A DNA stretch of 64,000 nucleotides, from positions 128,918 to 192,917 of the forward strand of contig NW_022651116.1 in the NCBI RefSeq assembly GCF_004027225.2. Direction: 5' to 3'. Position numbers and translations under genes: made by a program. The notes beneath the pieces were generated by a model. That model was not told where the DNA came from and did no database searches. It saw only the letters and a list, made by a program, of their open reading frames with translations. Positions 1 to 41,893 of this stretch are shown here, piece by piece. Origin of the DNA: Strigops habroptila (Eukaryota > Chordata > Aves > Psittaciformes > Psittacidae). Within the stretch, counting starts at the first letter, position 1. Each line of letters starts with the position of its first letter.

Positions 1-419
1 TGGGAGCCCCATGGCGGGGGTCTCCAAATAGAAGGTCCTTATGGGGCTGGCCAAGAGCCACGGGGGTGTCCCCAAATAGCAGGTCCTTGGCGGGCTGGGA
101 GCCCTATGGGGGGGTTCCCCATATGGGGTCTCCTGTGGGGGGGGGGGGGTCCATCCCCGTATCTCCAGCCCCTCGTTCAGGGCGGTTCTGGGGGGCCCCC
201 GCTCCTGGGGCGGCGGATCTTACCCAGCCCGTCCATGGGGGGACCCGCGGAGGGTCAGCGGGGGGCGCCGGCTCACCGCAAACCAAGGGCAAAGCACCAA
301 AAACCAACCGAGAAGATGATGAAAAGAGGCCGGGAAGCATCGGCTGAGCCGGTGCCGCCGCTGGGAACCGGCCCGGGGCGGGGGGGCGCTTGGCTTTGCC
401 GGGGGGGGGGTTATTCTAC
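1..419. other. CACNA1A intron after exon 37b, no exon seen
   Basis: G-rich sequence with an imperfect repeat of about 50 bases in 1-130 (AAATAG-AGGTCCTT blocks). I looked for exon 38 (the LLRMDLPVAD-type segment that follows exon 37 in the family) on the minus strand and do not find it. Confidence 0.6.
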
Positions 420-23991
<23,572 letters not shown>

Positions 23992-24760
23992 TGTGCGGAC
24001 GGAGAGCGGCGCCCGGGGCTTACGCTGCTGAGGCCGGCACCGGCGACGAGCTCATCACATCCCATGGGGGGGGGGGGCGGAGAAATAAAGCAATTTGGGG
24101 GGGGGGGGGACACGGACACCCCGGTCCCGGCCGGGTGGGGGTCGCTCAGGCGGCGGCGGGGCCGGGGGCAGCGGGAACCGGCCCGAGCATCCTCCCGCCG
24201 CGCCGCCCCCCCCGCTCCGGTAGCGGCGGAGGAGGGGGGGGGGGGGTCCCGCCGCTGCGGCTCCCGGTGCGATGGAGGGGGGGTGAAAGGGAGGGGGGGT
24301 GAAGGGCCCCGATGCAGCGCGGGGTGGGGGGGGGGGGCGCGGCGGCTGCGCCAAGGCGGGGGGGGGGCACCCAAAAAAATCCGCGTCCCCCCCCAAAAAA
24401 AAGAAGCTATTCCCAAAGGATCCAAGCGGTGCGAGGGAGGGAGGGAAGCGGCGGAGCGGGGCCCCCCCTCGGCACCGGGGGTCGCCGTCAGCCCCCCGGT
24501 AGCAGCGGGGCGGCGGAGCCCATCGGCCCGGGCTGCGGCAGAGCCTCCGCGATGCTGCTGCTGCTGCTGCTGCTCCTCCTCCTCTTCCTCCTCCTCCTGC
24601 TCCTGCTCCTGCCTCTGCTCCCGCTCCCCCCCTGCCCGCGGGGCTCTTCCTCCTCCTCCTCCTCCTCCTCCGCCGCCCCGGGAAGGCTCAAACGAGAGCG
24701 GTGATGGGGCGGGGGGGGGGGGAACGGAGCTGGGGGGCTGCGGGCGGGTAGAAACGGGTG
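23992..24760 (-). promoter_or_regulatory. CpG-rich CACNA1A leader/promoter with CAG and GGA tracts
   Basis: Very GC- and CpG-rich sequence just upstream of the CACNA1A start codon. It holds a (CTG)7 tract at 24554-24574 (CAG on the gene strand) flanked by CTC repeats, and (TCC)8 near 24649-24673. Long G runs (24070-24110, 24235-24245) interrupt it. The transcription start cannot be placed from sequence alone. Confidence 0.6.
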
Positions 24761-25735
24761 TGTGAAACGGGTGTGCGAAACGGGTGTGTGAAACGGGTGT
24801 GTGAAACGGGTGTGCGAAACGGGTGTGCAAAGCCACGGCCATCAGAAACACACGTGTGCAAAGCCAGGGGCATGGAAAGCCAGAGGCGTGCACGGGCACA
24901 TGTGAAGGTGTGAACCGGCACATGTGAACGTGCACACGGGCACATGTGAAGGTGGGCACTGGCACACGTGAAGGTGCACATGGGCACATGTGAAGGTGCA
25001 CATGGACGCATGTGAAGGTGTGCACCAGCACATGTGAAGGTGCGCACGGGCACACGTGAAGGCATGTACCAGCACATATGAAGGTGCGCACGGGCACACG
25101 TGAAGGTGTGAACCAGCTCATGTGAAGGCGTGCACTGGCACACGTGAATGTGCGCACTGGCACACGTGAAGGTGCACACGGGCACATATGAGGGTGTGAA
25201 TTGGCACATGTGGAGGTGTGAACCAGCACATGTGAAGGTGCGCACGGGCACATGTGAAGGTGCACACGGGCACATATGAGGGTGTGAACTGGCACATGTG
25301 AAGGTGTGAACCAGCTCATGTGAAGGCGTGCACTGGCACATGTGAATGTGCGCACTGGCACATGTGAAGGTGCACATGGCACATGTGAAGGTGTGCACCG
25401 GCACATGTGAAGGTGCACATGGCACATGTGAAGGTGTGCACCAGCACATGTGAAGGTGCGCACGGGCACACGTGAAGGCATGTACCGGCACATATGAAGG
25501 TGCGCACTGGCACACGTGAAGGTGCACACGGGCACATATGAGGGTGTGAACTGGCACATGTGAAGGTGTGCACCGGCCCATGTGAAGGTGTGAACCAGCG
25601 CATGTGAAGGTGCGCATGGGCACATGTGAAGGTGTGAACAGCACATGTGAATGTGCACACAGGCACATGTGAAGGCATGCACTGGCACATGTGAAGGTGT
25701 GAACCAGCGCATGTGAAGGCGCACACGGACACAGC
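24755..25735. repeat. CACATGTGAAGGTGTG minisatellite
   Basis: 24755-24835 is a short (GTGTGAAACGG)n array. 24890-25735 repeats units near 20 bases (GGCACATGTGAAGGTGTGAA), with CACATG or CACACG alternation. The E-box CACGTG recurs as ACACGTGAAGG in many copies. It lies between the CACNA1A leader and the YJU2B promoter. Confidence 0.93.
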
Positions 25736-26660
25736 GCGGGGTGCACGGCGGGGGGGGACACCGCGGCCATGGCAAGGGGGGGGTGTCCATTGTCCATTGC
25801 CCGGGCACGGCTGGAATTAGGTCGCCCGGTGCCCCCAGCCCCGCGCCTGACGTCAGCGCCTTTGTCCCGGCCCCGCTTTTATCCAGTCCCGGTGCGGCGA
25901 AAGTGGGGGGGCCCTTAAGCCCTCTCACCCCCCCCCCCCCGTACCCCGACTGTGCCCCGTCCCCATCCCCGCCAATGGGGAGGTGCCACCGCCGTGACCG
26001 TCCCCACCGGCGCCACCCCGTGGGGGCGATGGGGACCCCCAGAGCACCCGGCGGGGACCCGCCCCACCGGAGCAGGGGGTTGGTGCCAGCACCGCGGCCA
26101 AGGGAACGTGGTTCCTTCCATCCCGGTGCATCCCGGCCCCGGCTCCGGGCCCTGGCTGCGTGTGCCCGGGGCAGATGGACGCCCCGCGGTGCCGGCAGCC
26201 GGTGCGGCCACAACCGGGCTCCACTGCCAGCGCGGCCGGACGGGGGTTCTCCGGTGCCGGGGGAGAGAGATGGAAGGAGCCGGAGAAGGGAAAAGCCGGA
26301 TGCATCCGGTGACACCGTGGAGATGGGATGTCCCGGTTGTGCCGTTGCGGTCACCCCGTGTCCGAGGCCGGTGTGTCCCTGGCGCTGTGCGTGGTTCCAG
26401 ACCCGGAGGTGGGGCCGTGGGGACCCCATGGACATGGGCTGGGGATGCTGTGGCACCCAATGGTCCACCCATCCGCCCGCCGCGGGGACACGTTGGTGCT
26501 TCGCTGGGCTGAAGCAGCTCGGTGGCACCACGGCAAGGCCACAGCGGGACGGTGACACCCACCGTGTCCCTCCAGGGACCCAAATCGGGGTGCTCAAAGG
26601 GCCACGGGCAGTTTGGGGGGGTCCCTTTGTGCCGTGTCCCCAGTGTAAGGCCATGTGGAG
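25736..26660. other. Intergenic GC-rich stretch without recognised gene
   Basis: Non-repetitive, GC-rich, with a CRE-like TGACGTCA near 25848. Frames are open on both strands, but none resembles a family I know and none has convincing splice structure. Confidence 0.5.
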
Positions 26661-26689
26661 CGGCGGTGTCACCGTGCCGCGGTGTCACC

Positions 26690-27110
26690 GTGTTGTGGCA
26701 TCACCATGCCATGGTGTCACGGTGTTGTGGTGTCACTGTGCCGTGGTGTCACCGTGCTGTGGCGTCACCGTGTCGTGGTGTCACCGTGCCGCAGTGTCAC
26801 CGTGCTGTGGCGTCACCGTGTCATGGTGTCACCGTGCTGTGGTGTCACCATGTTGTGGCGTCACCGTGCCGCGGTGTCACCGTGCTGTGGCGTCACCGTG
26901 TCATGGTGTCACCGTGCTGTGGTGTCACCATGTTGTGGCGTCACCGTGCCGTGGTGTCACCGTGTTGTGGTGTCACCGTGTCGTGGTGCCACCGTGCAGT
27001 GGCGTCACCGTGTTGTGGCGTCACCGTGCCACGGTGTCACCGTGTTGTGGCATCACCGTGCCATGGTGTCACCATGCTGCGGTGTCACCGTACTGGGTCA
27101 CCCTGTTCTG
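26690..27110. repeat. TGTCACCGTG minisatellite
   Basis: Units of 15 bases (GGTGTCACCGTGCTGT) with variable triplets. 15 is a multiple of three, so frames stay open. Unique sequence with alternating ACACGTGTGC resumes at 27110-27400. Confidence 0.93.
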
Positions 27111-27399
27111 CCCATCCCCAAGGAAGGGGTGTGTGTGTTGGGGGGGGGGATAATCCCGGTGACCCCGTTATTGCAGCTGCACAGCGTGGCGGTGCACACG
27201 TGTGTGCACGTGCGGTGCACATGGACGCACACGTTCGCACACGCGTGTGCACGGCTCTGCCCTCGCCTGCGGGGTCACCTGAGGACAGCAGCGGCGGGAG
27301 GGGGGTGCCAAGGGGTAGAACAGCCACGAGGACCCCCGGGGGGGGGAGTGGTGGTGCTGGGGGCCTGGTTACCATGGGCCTGGTTGCCATGGGCCCGGT

Positions 27400-27600
27400 T
27401 GCCATAGCAACCCGTCGCTGGGGCAGGAGGGGCCCCGTTGCCATGGGCGGCCGCAGGTCACCGCGCTGCGGCGCGAGCCGGGCATGCGCGCGGCGGCGGG
27501 AGGGGAGAGGCACGCCCCCTTTTACGGCTGCGGAGTGACGTAAACGGAAGGGGCGGGGCGGCAGGAGGCGAGGCGGAAGAGGTTAGTGGGGAGCGGCGGG
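27400..27600 (+). promoter_or_regulatory. YJU2B CpG promoter and probable non-coding first exon
   Basis: An NRF1-type site GCATGCGCGC (27482-27491), a CRE-like TGACGTAA (27536-27543) and a GC box GGGCGGGGC (27551-27559) are followed by GGCGGAAGAG|GTTAGT, a plausible donor ending a 5' untranslated exon near 27580. This fits a TATA-less housekeeping promoter. The exact start is unknown. Confidence 0.6.
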
Positions 27601-27624
27601 AGCGGGGGTGCCGCGGCCGGGTCC

Positions 27625-28560
27625 CCATAGCCCAGAACGGGGTGTCCATAGCCCGTAACGGGGTGTCCATAGCCCGTAATGGGGTGTCCGTAGCCCGTAA
27701 TGGGGTGTCCATAGCCCTTAACGGGGTCCCCATAGCCCTTAACGGGGTCCCCATAGACCGTAATGGGGTATCCATGGCCTTTAACGGGGTCCCCATAGCC
27801 CGTAATGGGGTGTCCATAGCCTAGAACGGGGTGTCCATGGCCCGTTATGGGGTGTCTATGCGCCAGAACGTGGTGTCTATAGCCCGTAATGGGGTCCCCA
27901 TGGCCCGTAACGGGGTGTCCATAGCCCGTAACGGGGTCTCCAGGGCCTGTAATGGGGTGTCCATAGTCCGTAACAGGGTGTCCATGGCCCGTAATGGGGG
28001 TGTCCATAGCCCATAACGGGGTGTCCATAGCCCATAACGGGGTGTCCATGGCCCGTAACGGGGTGTCCATAGCCCGTAATGGGGTGTCCATGGCCCAGAA
28101 CGGGGTCCCCATAGCCCATAACGGGGTGTCCATAGCCCGTAACGGGGTGTCCATAGCCCGTAACGGCGTGTCCATGGCCCGTAATGGGGTGTCCATAGCC
28201 CTTAACGGGGTCCCCATAGACCGTAATGGGGTATCCATGGCCTTTAACGGGGTCCCCATAGCCCGTAATGGGGTGTCCATAGCCTAGAACGGAGTGTCCA
28301 TGCGCCAGAACGTGGTGTCTATAGCCTGTAATGGTGTGTCCATTGCCCGTAACGGAGTGTCCATGGCCCCTAACGGGGTGTCCATGGCCCCTAATGGGGT
28401 GTCCATGGCCCGTAACGGGGTGTCCGTGGCCTGTAACGTGGTGTCCATGGCCCGTAACGGGGTGTCCATGGCCCAGAACGGGGTGTCCATGGCCCGTAAC
28501 GGGGTGTCCATGGCCTGTAACGGGGTCCCCATGGCCCATAACGGGGTGTCCCCACCCCAT
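27625..28560. repeat. 21-base minisatellite in YJU2B 5' intron
   Basis: About 44 tandem 21-base units (GGGGTGTCCATAGCCCGTAA). Because 21 is a multiple of three, long open frames appear on both strands (up to about 250 codons) without any coding signal. A block of about 500 bases is duplicated: the stretch near 27710-27840 recurs at 28195-28290. Confidence 0.95.
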
Positions 28561-28715
28561 AGCCCGCACTGGGGGTTCCCTGTCCCCATCGCCCATCCTG
28601 GGGGGTGTCCGTGTCCCGGTTCAGGCTGGGAGCCCCCCATTTCCCCCCTGTTACCGCAGCTCCTTGTCCCCCAGCTCCGTGTGTCCCGCTCCAGTGGCAC
28701 CAGAGACCCTCCGCC

Positions 28716-35908
<7,193 letters not shown>

Positions 35909-36044
35909 GGGGGGCCGGGACCCCCCCCGGCTGCTCCAAACACCCCCCCCTTTGGAATTACCCCCTCTTTGGAATTACCCCCTCTTTGGAATTACCCCCC
36001 CTTTGGAATTACCCCCCCCTTCCATTCGTGTGTGTGTGTCCCCC

Positions 36045-36050
36045 ATTAAA
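36045..36050 (+). terminator. YJU2B poly(A) signal ATTAAA
   Basis: ATTAAA lies 137 bases after the YJU2B stop and 167 bases before the MRI1 start codon. The intervening DNA is CpG-rich with ETS-like TTCCGG sites and is probably the MRI1 promoter. Confidence 0.75.
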
Positions 36051-36509
36051 AGCTATTGGCAGCATCTCCCCCTGTCACTGCGTGGTGGCATATGGGGGGG
36101 TCACACACGGGGATCCCCCCCCCTCGCCCCGTTTCGGTTCCTTCCGGCCATGCCGGCGGCTCGGGGCGGGGCGGGGGGGGGGGGCAGGAAGCCCGATCTC
36201 CGCTTCCGTCCCCGCTATGGCGCTGGAGTCCATCCGGTACCGGCGCGGTTCCCTCTCGATCCTCAACCAGCTCCTGCTACCGGAGCAGCTCCGCTATGAG
36301 CGGGTGGACGGAGCGGAGCGCGCCTGGGAGGCCATCCACAGCATGGAGGTGACTTGTGGGGCAGAGGGGGGGGGACACACACACACGGGGACACCGGGGA
36401 CCCCCCCCCTCCCCGGACCCGGTTCCCCGAGCGCACCGCGCTGACACCGGCGGCGCCGCAGGTCCGGGGGAGCGCCGGCGATCGCCTTGGTCGGATGCTT
36501 GAGCCTGGC

Positions 36510-36620
36510 GCTGGAGCTGGCGGGCCGGTGCCGGGGCTGCCGGTGCCGGGATGCCGGTGCCGGGGCTGCCGGTTGCCGGGGCTGCCGGTGCCGGGGATGC
36601 CGGTGCCGGGGATGGGGTCG
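36510..36620 (+). repeat. Coding minisatellite inside MRI1 exon 2
   Basis: GGTGCCGGGGCTGCC and GGTGCCGGGATGCC repeats of 12-15 bases expand the exon between the LSLALELAG and VAALEAFVEQ blocks, adding a Gly/Ala-rich insert relative to the short AGAGG linker I recall in human. The frame changes within it. Confidence 0.75.
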
Positions 36621-36834
36621 CGGCGTTGGAAGCCTTCGTGGAGCAGCGCCTTCGGTTCCTGCTCACGGCGCGACCCACCGCGGTCAACCTGCACCGTGAG
36701 GCCGAGCGGCTCCGGGAGCGCCTGCGGGAATGGAGCCGGAGCCCCGGGATCACCGCCGGCGGGCTGCGAGAGCGGTACGGGCGCGGCGGGGGGTGGCGGG
36801 GGTGCCCCGTGGGGTGTTGGGGTGCTGGGGGGGT

Positions 36835-37915
36835 GTATTGGGGTGCTGAGGGGGGTATTGAGGTGTTGGGGGGTGTTGGGGTGTGAGGGGGATACTGGGG
36901 TGCTGAGGGGGATAGTGGGGTGCTGAGGGGGGTAGTGGGGTGCTAGGGGTCCTGGATGTGGTATTGGGGTGCTGGGGGGGGTAGTGGGGTGCTGGGGAGG
37001 TGTTTAGGGTGCCGGGGGGGGCAGTGGGGTGCGGGGGGGTGTTGGGTGCTGGGGGGTGCTGGGGTGCCGAGGGGGTATTGGGGTGCTGGGGGGTATTTGG
37101 GGTGCTGGGGGTGGGATTTTGGGGTGCTGGGGGGGTATTTGGGTGCTGGGGGGTATTTGGGTGCTGGGGGGGTAGTAGGGTCCGAGCGGGTATTGGGGTG
37201 CTATGGGGGGTGTTGGGGTGCTGGGGGGGGTAGTGGGGTGCTGAGGGTGTATTGGGGTGCCGGGGGGTGTACTGGGGTGCTGGGGGGTATTGGGGTGCTG
37301 AGGGGGGTATTGGGGTGCTGGAGGGGGTAGTGGGGTGCCAGGGGGATAGTGGGGTGCTGAGGGTGTATTGGGGGTGCTGGGGGTGTACTGGGGTGCTGGG
37401 GGGTATTGGGTGCTGAGGGGGGTATTGGGGTGCTGGAGGGGTAGTGGGGTGCCAGGGGATAGTGGGGTGCTGAGGGTGTATTGGGGTGCTGGGGGGGTAT
37501 TGGGATGCCGAGGGGGGTATTGGGTGCTGGGGGGGTAGGGGGGTGCCAGGGGGATAGTGGGGTGCTGGGGGTCCTGGGGGTGGTATTGGGGTGCTGGGGG
37601 GGTAGTGGGGTGCTGGGGGGCGTTGGGGTGCTGGGGGGTATTGGGGTGCTGAGGGGTAGTAGGGTGCCGAGGGGTGTTGGGGTGCTGGGGGTGCTGGGGT
37701 GCCAAGGGGGTATTGGGGTGCTGGGGAGGGTATTTGGGTGCTGGGGGGGGTAGTGGGGTGCTGGGGGGTGTTGGCGTGCTGGGGGTAGTGTTGGGGTGCT
37801 GGGGGTGATAGTGGGGTGCTGGGGGGTGGTGGGGTGCTGGTGGGGTATTGGGGTGCTGAGGGAGGTAGTGGGGTGCTGGGGGGGGTATTGGGGTGCTGGG
37901 GGGGGTGTTTGCTAC
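36835..37915. repeat. GGGGTGCTGGGGGGTATT minisatellite in MRI1 intron 2
   Basis: Units of 16-20 bases (TGGGGTGCTGGGGGGTATT), nearly 1.1 kb, G-rich on the sense strand. Confidence 0.94.
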
Positions 37916-38394
37916 CCAGGTTCATCCCCCCCCAGCATCATCGAGCACATCGAGGGGCTCTTGGCCAAGGACCGGGCGGACAACGAGAGCATCGGGGCTC
38001 ACGGAGCCCAGGACATCCTGCGCCGCGTCCCCGCCGGCGTCCCCGTCACCATCCTCACCCACTGCAACACCGGCAGCCTGGCCACGGCCGGCTACGGCAC
38101 CGCGCTCGGTGGGACCCCGACCCCCCCGAGCCCCCCCCAGCACCCCAAATCCCACCCACCACCCCCCCCCCCCCCCCCGCTGACCGCAGCACCCCGTTGC
38201 CTGCCGCAGGCATCGTGCGGGCGCTGCACGGGCAGGGCCGGCTGCGGCGGGTGCTGTGCACCGAGACCCGGCCCTACAACCAGGGCAGCCGCCTCACGGC
38301 CTTCGAGCTGCTCCACGACAACATCCCCGCCACCCTCATCGCCGACAGCGCCGCCGCCGCCGCCATGAGGGACTGCGGCGTCGATGGTGAGAGC

Positions 38395-38950
38395 CGGGAG
38401 GGAGCGCGGTGGGGATGGGATGGGGATGGCAGCGGGAGGGGATGGGGATGGGGCTGGCAACGGGATGGGGATGGCAACGGGGTGCGGATGGAGTTGGGAT
38501 GGGGATGGAGCTGGGATGGGGATGGGCATGGAGCTGGGATGGGGATGGCAGCGGGATGGGGATGGCAATGGGGTGGGGATGGAGCTGGGATGGGGATGGC
38601 AGCGGGATGGGGATGGCAATGAGGTGGGGATGGAGCTGGGATGGGGATGGCAATGGGAAGGGGATGGCACCAGGATGGGGATGGCAGCGGGATGGGGATG
38701 GAGTTGGGATGGGGATGGGGCTGTCAGCGGGATGGGGATGGGAGCTGGGATAGGGATGGGATGGGGATGGCAGTGGGATTGGGGATGGAGTGGGGATGGG
38801 GATGGAGTGGGGATGGGGATGGAGCTGGAATGGGGATTGGGATGGAGCTGGGATGGGGGATGGGGATGGCAACGGGATGGGGGTGGAGCCGGGATGGGAA
38901 TGGCACCGGGATAGGGATGGAGCTGGGATAGGGATGGAGCCGAGCCGGGG
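38395..38950. repeat. GATGGGGATGG repeat in MRI1 intron 4
   Basis: GGGATGGGGATGGCA and GATGGAGCTGGGATGGG units between exons 4 and 5. Confidence 0.92.
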
Positions 38951-39284
38951 CTGGTGCCGGGCCGGGCACACACACACTGACCGTCCCCTGGCCCCCCCCC
39001 GCAGCCGTGGTGGTGGGAGCCGACCGCCGTGGCGCCCAACGGGGACACGGCCAACAAGATCGGGACGTACCAGCTGGCGGTGGCCGCGCGGCACCACCGC
39101 GTCCCCTTCTACGTGGCGGCGCCGAGCTCGTCCTGCGACCCCGCGGTGCCGAGCGGGACCCACATCCCCATCGAGGAGCGGCCGGGCCGGGAGCTCACCC
39201 ACCTGCAGGGGGCTCTGCCTGGCCCCCCCCGGTGCGGTGCCCCACAGGCTGCTCATGGGCCCGGGGGGCCGTATGGGGCAGGGG

Positions 39285-40435
39285 GTTCCCATATAGGGCA
39301 GGGGGTCCCATATAGAGCAGGAGATCCCATATAGGGCAGGGTCCCATATAGGGCAGGGGGTCCCGTATAGGGCAGGGGGTCCCGTATAGGGAGAAGGGTC
39401 TTCTATAGGGCAGGGGTCCCGTATAGGGCAGGGGATCTTTTATAGGGCAGGGTGTCCTGTATAGGGCAGGAGGTCCCGTATAGCACAGGAGATCCCATAT
39501 AGGGCGGGGGGTCCCATATAGAGCAGGAGATCCCATATAGGGCAGAGGGTCTTGTATAGGGCAGGGGCTCCCGTATAGGGCAGGAGGTCCCGTATAGGGC
39601 AGGGGATCCCATATAGGGCAGGAGATCCCATATAGGGCACGGGGCCCCATATAGGGCAGGGGGTCCCGTATAGGGCAGGGGGTCCCGTATAGGGCAGGAG
39701 GTCCCGTATAGGGGAGGGGGTCCCATGTGTGGCTGGAGGGAGTCCTATATGGAATGGAGAGGTCCCGTATGGAGCAGAGGGTCCCATATAGGGCAGGGGG
39801 CTCCCCTATGGGTTTGGAGGGGTCCCACATGGAGTGAGGATCCCATAGGGGTTAGGGTCCTATATGAGACACGGGTGTTCCACGTGGCTTGGGGGTGTCC
39901 CCATTGCCCCCTGGGGGGTCTTATATGGGTTCCTATATAGGGTAGAGAGTCCCATGTGGGGCAGAGGGTCCCATATGAGGTGGGTAGGTCCTATATGGGG
40001 TATGGGGGGTCCTATATAGGGCAGGAGGGGTCCCATATAGGGCATGGGGGGTCCCATATAGGGCACGGGGGGGTCCCATATAGGGCGGGGGGTTCCATAT
40101 ATGGCACAGAGGGTCCCATATAGGGCACGGGGGGTCCCATATGCGGCACAGAGGGTCCCATATAGGGCACAGAGGGTCCCATATAGGGCACGGGGAGTCC
40201 TATATAGGGCACCGGGGGTTCCATGTAGGGCACGGGGGGTCCCATATAGGGCATAGGGGGTCCCATATAGGGCATGGTGGGTCCCATATAGGGCACGGGG
40301 GTCCCATATAGGGCAGGAGGGTGCCCATATAGGGCACGGGGGGGGTCCATATAGGGCAGGAGGGTGCCCATATAGGGCACGGGGGGGGTCCATATAGGGC
40401 AGGGGAGTCCCATATAGGGCACCGGGGGGCGGGGG
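39285..40435. repeat. CCCATATAGGGCA minisatellite in MRI1 intron 5
   Basis: Units of 17-19 bases (GGTCCCATATAGGGCAGGGG), about 60 copies, ending shortly before the last MRI1 exon. Each unit contains the palindrome-like CATATAG. Confidence 0.94.
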
Positions 40436-40729
40436 GTCCCACCTCCCCTCCCCCCCTCCCCCGTGACGCCGTTTCCCGCCATCTCCAGGTATCGACGTGT
40501 GGAACCCGGCGTTTGACGTCACGCCGCATGACCTCATCACGGGCGGCGTCGTCACCGAGTGGGGGGTGGTGCCCGCGAGCGACGTGCGCCGGGCGCTGGC
40601 GGAGCGCGCGGCCGCCGGGGGGCAGTAAAGCGCCTCCGCGTCCCGCCTCTATCCCATCGTGCCTTGCGCCGCCGCCGCCGCGCCTCTCTAGGCCCCGCCG
40701 TGCCGGAACCCGGAAGCGGCGGCGGCAGC

Positions 40730-41232
40730 ATGGCGCAGGGCAGGCCCAAGTCGGCGCCAAAGCGGCCCCGGAAGGCGGCGGCGGCGGCGGCGGCGGGAAC
40801 CGGGGCGCGGGGGCTGCGGAAGGGAGGTGAGACCGGGGGGGGGGGGAGTTGGGTTGGGTCTTATTGGGGTGTGGGGGGGGGATGGTCCCACCGACCCTTT
40901 ACCCCCCCCCCCCCAGGCCGCGCCATCGCGCCCAAGAAGCTCCACGTGATCCGGCAGCAGAAGCTGAAGAAGGTGAAGGGGGGGACAGGATATGGGGGGG
41001 CGGGGGAGGGGATGGGGCCAATGTGCCCCCCCCCCACCCCCCCAAATCTGACCCTTCCCTCCCCCCCCCCCCGCAGCGGCTCGAGGTCGGGATCCGCGCG
41101 CGGATCGAGCGGGACGCGCTGCAGCGCGCGAGCGCCGGCCCCCCCCCGCGGCTCGCGCTCCTCACCCCGCCCCCCGCCGCCTCTCAGCGCCCCGCCCCCC
41201 CCAAGGGCAAGGCCAAGAAGAGGCGGGGCTAA
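40730..41232 (+). CDS. C19orf53: C19orf53 homologue (leydig cell tumour 10 kDa protein-like)
   Basis: Small basic protein of 102 residues, function poorly known. Exons 40730-40826, 40917-40972 and 41077-41232 join in phase. Readable: MAQGRPKSAPKRPRK, an Ala run, KGGRAIAPKKLHVIRQQKLK, then RLEVGIRARIERDALQRASA and LALLTPPPA, ending KAKKRRG. The IAPKK, QQKLKK and EVGIR blocks match the UPF0390 family. Only 101 bases separate it from the MRI1 stop, so the two genes share a very tight head-to-tail junction. The Ala7 run is a GCG repeat. Confidence 0.92.
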
Positions 41233-41272
41233 ACCCCAACTCCCCCCCCCCTCCCCCGCGGTTAATTGTCTT

Positions 41273-41278
41273 AATAAA
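41273..41278 (+). terminator. C19orf53 poly(A) signal AATAAA
   Basis: AATAAA 40 bases after the stop codon. Confidence 0.85.
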
Positions 41279-41410
41279 GGCATTTTGGGGGGGACACACA
41301 CACACCCCCTTCTCCTTCTAAGGTGACGTTGTGGTGACGGCAGGAGGGCCCCGGGTGTGGGGAGGGGGGTTTTGGGGCCGCTCCTTTCCCGCTCCGTTCA
41401 TGCGGCCCCC

Positions 41411-41665
41411 GCGGAAGTGTTATGAATGGGTGGGAAAAAAAAAGCTCCCTAAGGCTCCGCCTCCTCGGCGCTGATTGGCTGCGGCAGCTGCCGCGCGCGG
41501 CGCGCCCCGCCCCTCGCAGTGATTGACGCGCAGCGGAAGTTTTATGAATGGGTGGGAAAAAAACTACCCCCGAGGCTCCGCCCCCCTCGGTGCTGATTGG
41601 CTGCGGCGCGCCCTGCCCTCCCAGTGATTGACGCGCGGCGGGGGCTGAGCTGTGATTGGCTCAAG
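41411..41665. promoter_or_regulatory. Duplicated CpG promoter-like module with inverted CCAAT boxes
   Basis: A module of 110-120 bases occurs twice (41411-41531 and 41532-41640): GCGGAAGT (ETS), TTATGAATGGGTGGGAAAAA, GGCTCCGCC, CTGATTGGCTGCGG, AGTGATTGACGCGC. A third ATTGGCT follows at about 41655. It sits where human ZSWIM4 would begin, but no ZSWIM4 coding sequence follows. It could equally serve an unannotated transcript in either direction. Confidence 0.55.
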
Positions 41666-41823
41666 GCTCCCGCTGGGGGGGGGGAGTCTGGAGGGAAGCT
41701 CTTAAAGGGGCCGCGTCTCGTTGTGTTATTGGGGGAAGGGGGGGCGGGACACGTGGGCAACCCCCCCGCGGGTGGGCGGATCTTGTTGGGGCGGTGCCGA
41801 AGCTCCTCCCCCACCGATGACGT

Positions 41824-41838
41824 CAGGGAAATTCCCTG
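41824..41838. promoter_or_regulatory. Perfect palindromic kappaB-like site
   Basis: CAGGGAAATTCCCTG is a 15-base perfect palindrome containing GGGAAATTCC, which fits the NF-kappaB consensus. Confidence 0.5.
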
Positions 41839-41887
41839 GAATCCGGGTTATTTTGGGAAACAAACAGGGAAAAACGGAAAAAGGCTC

Positions 41888-41893
41888 TTTATT
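41888..41893 (-). terminator. Candidate poly(A) signal for the minus-strand pri-microRNA
   Basis: TTTATT on plus, AATAAA on minus, about 950 bases downstream of the miR-24-2 hairpin. No other minus-strand gene precedes it. Confidence 0.4.

Larger units (their letters stand above)
36217..40628 (+). pseudogene. MRI1: MRI1, methylthioribose-1-phosphate isomerase, with four apparent +1 frameshifts
   Basis: Converts methylthioribose-1-phosphate to methylthioribulose-1-phosphate in methionine salvage (cytosol). Exons: 36217-36348, 36462-36774, 37936-38108, 38210-38386, 39005-39231, 40489-40628. Readable motifs are [39 protein letters not shown], the catalytic-Cys block [14 protein letters not shown] with the conserved Asp, [14 protein letters not shown] and [17 protein letters not shown]. 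All splice sites are plausible, yet exons 2 and 5 each carry two extra bases: an extra G in 36466-36470, an extra T at 36573-36574, an extra C at 39027-39028 and an extra C in the C8 run 39223-39230. As assembled the frame is broken. Either a young pseudogene or local sequencing error; conservation elsewhere favours a gene that was functional until recently. Confidence 0.85.

Noticed and set aside
27522-28596. Long frames reading PLRAMDT or GHGHPVTG
   Set aside because: The 21-base unit keeps all frames open; no splice or family support.
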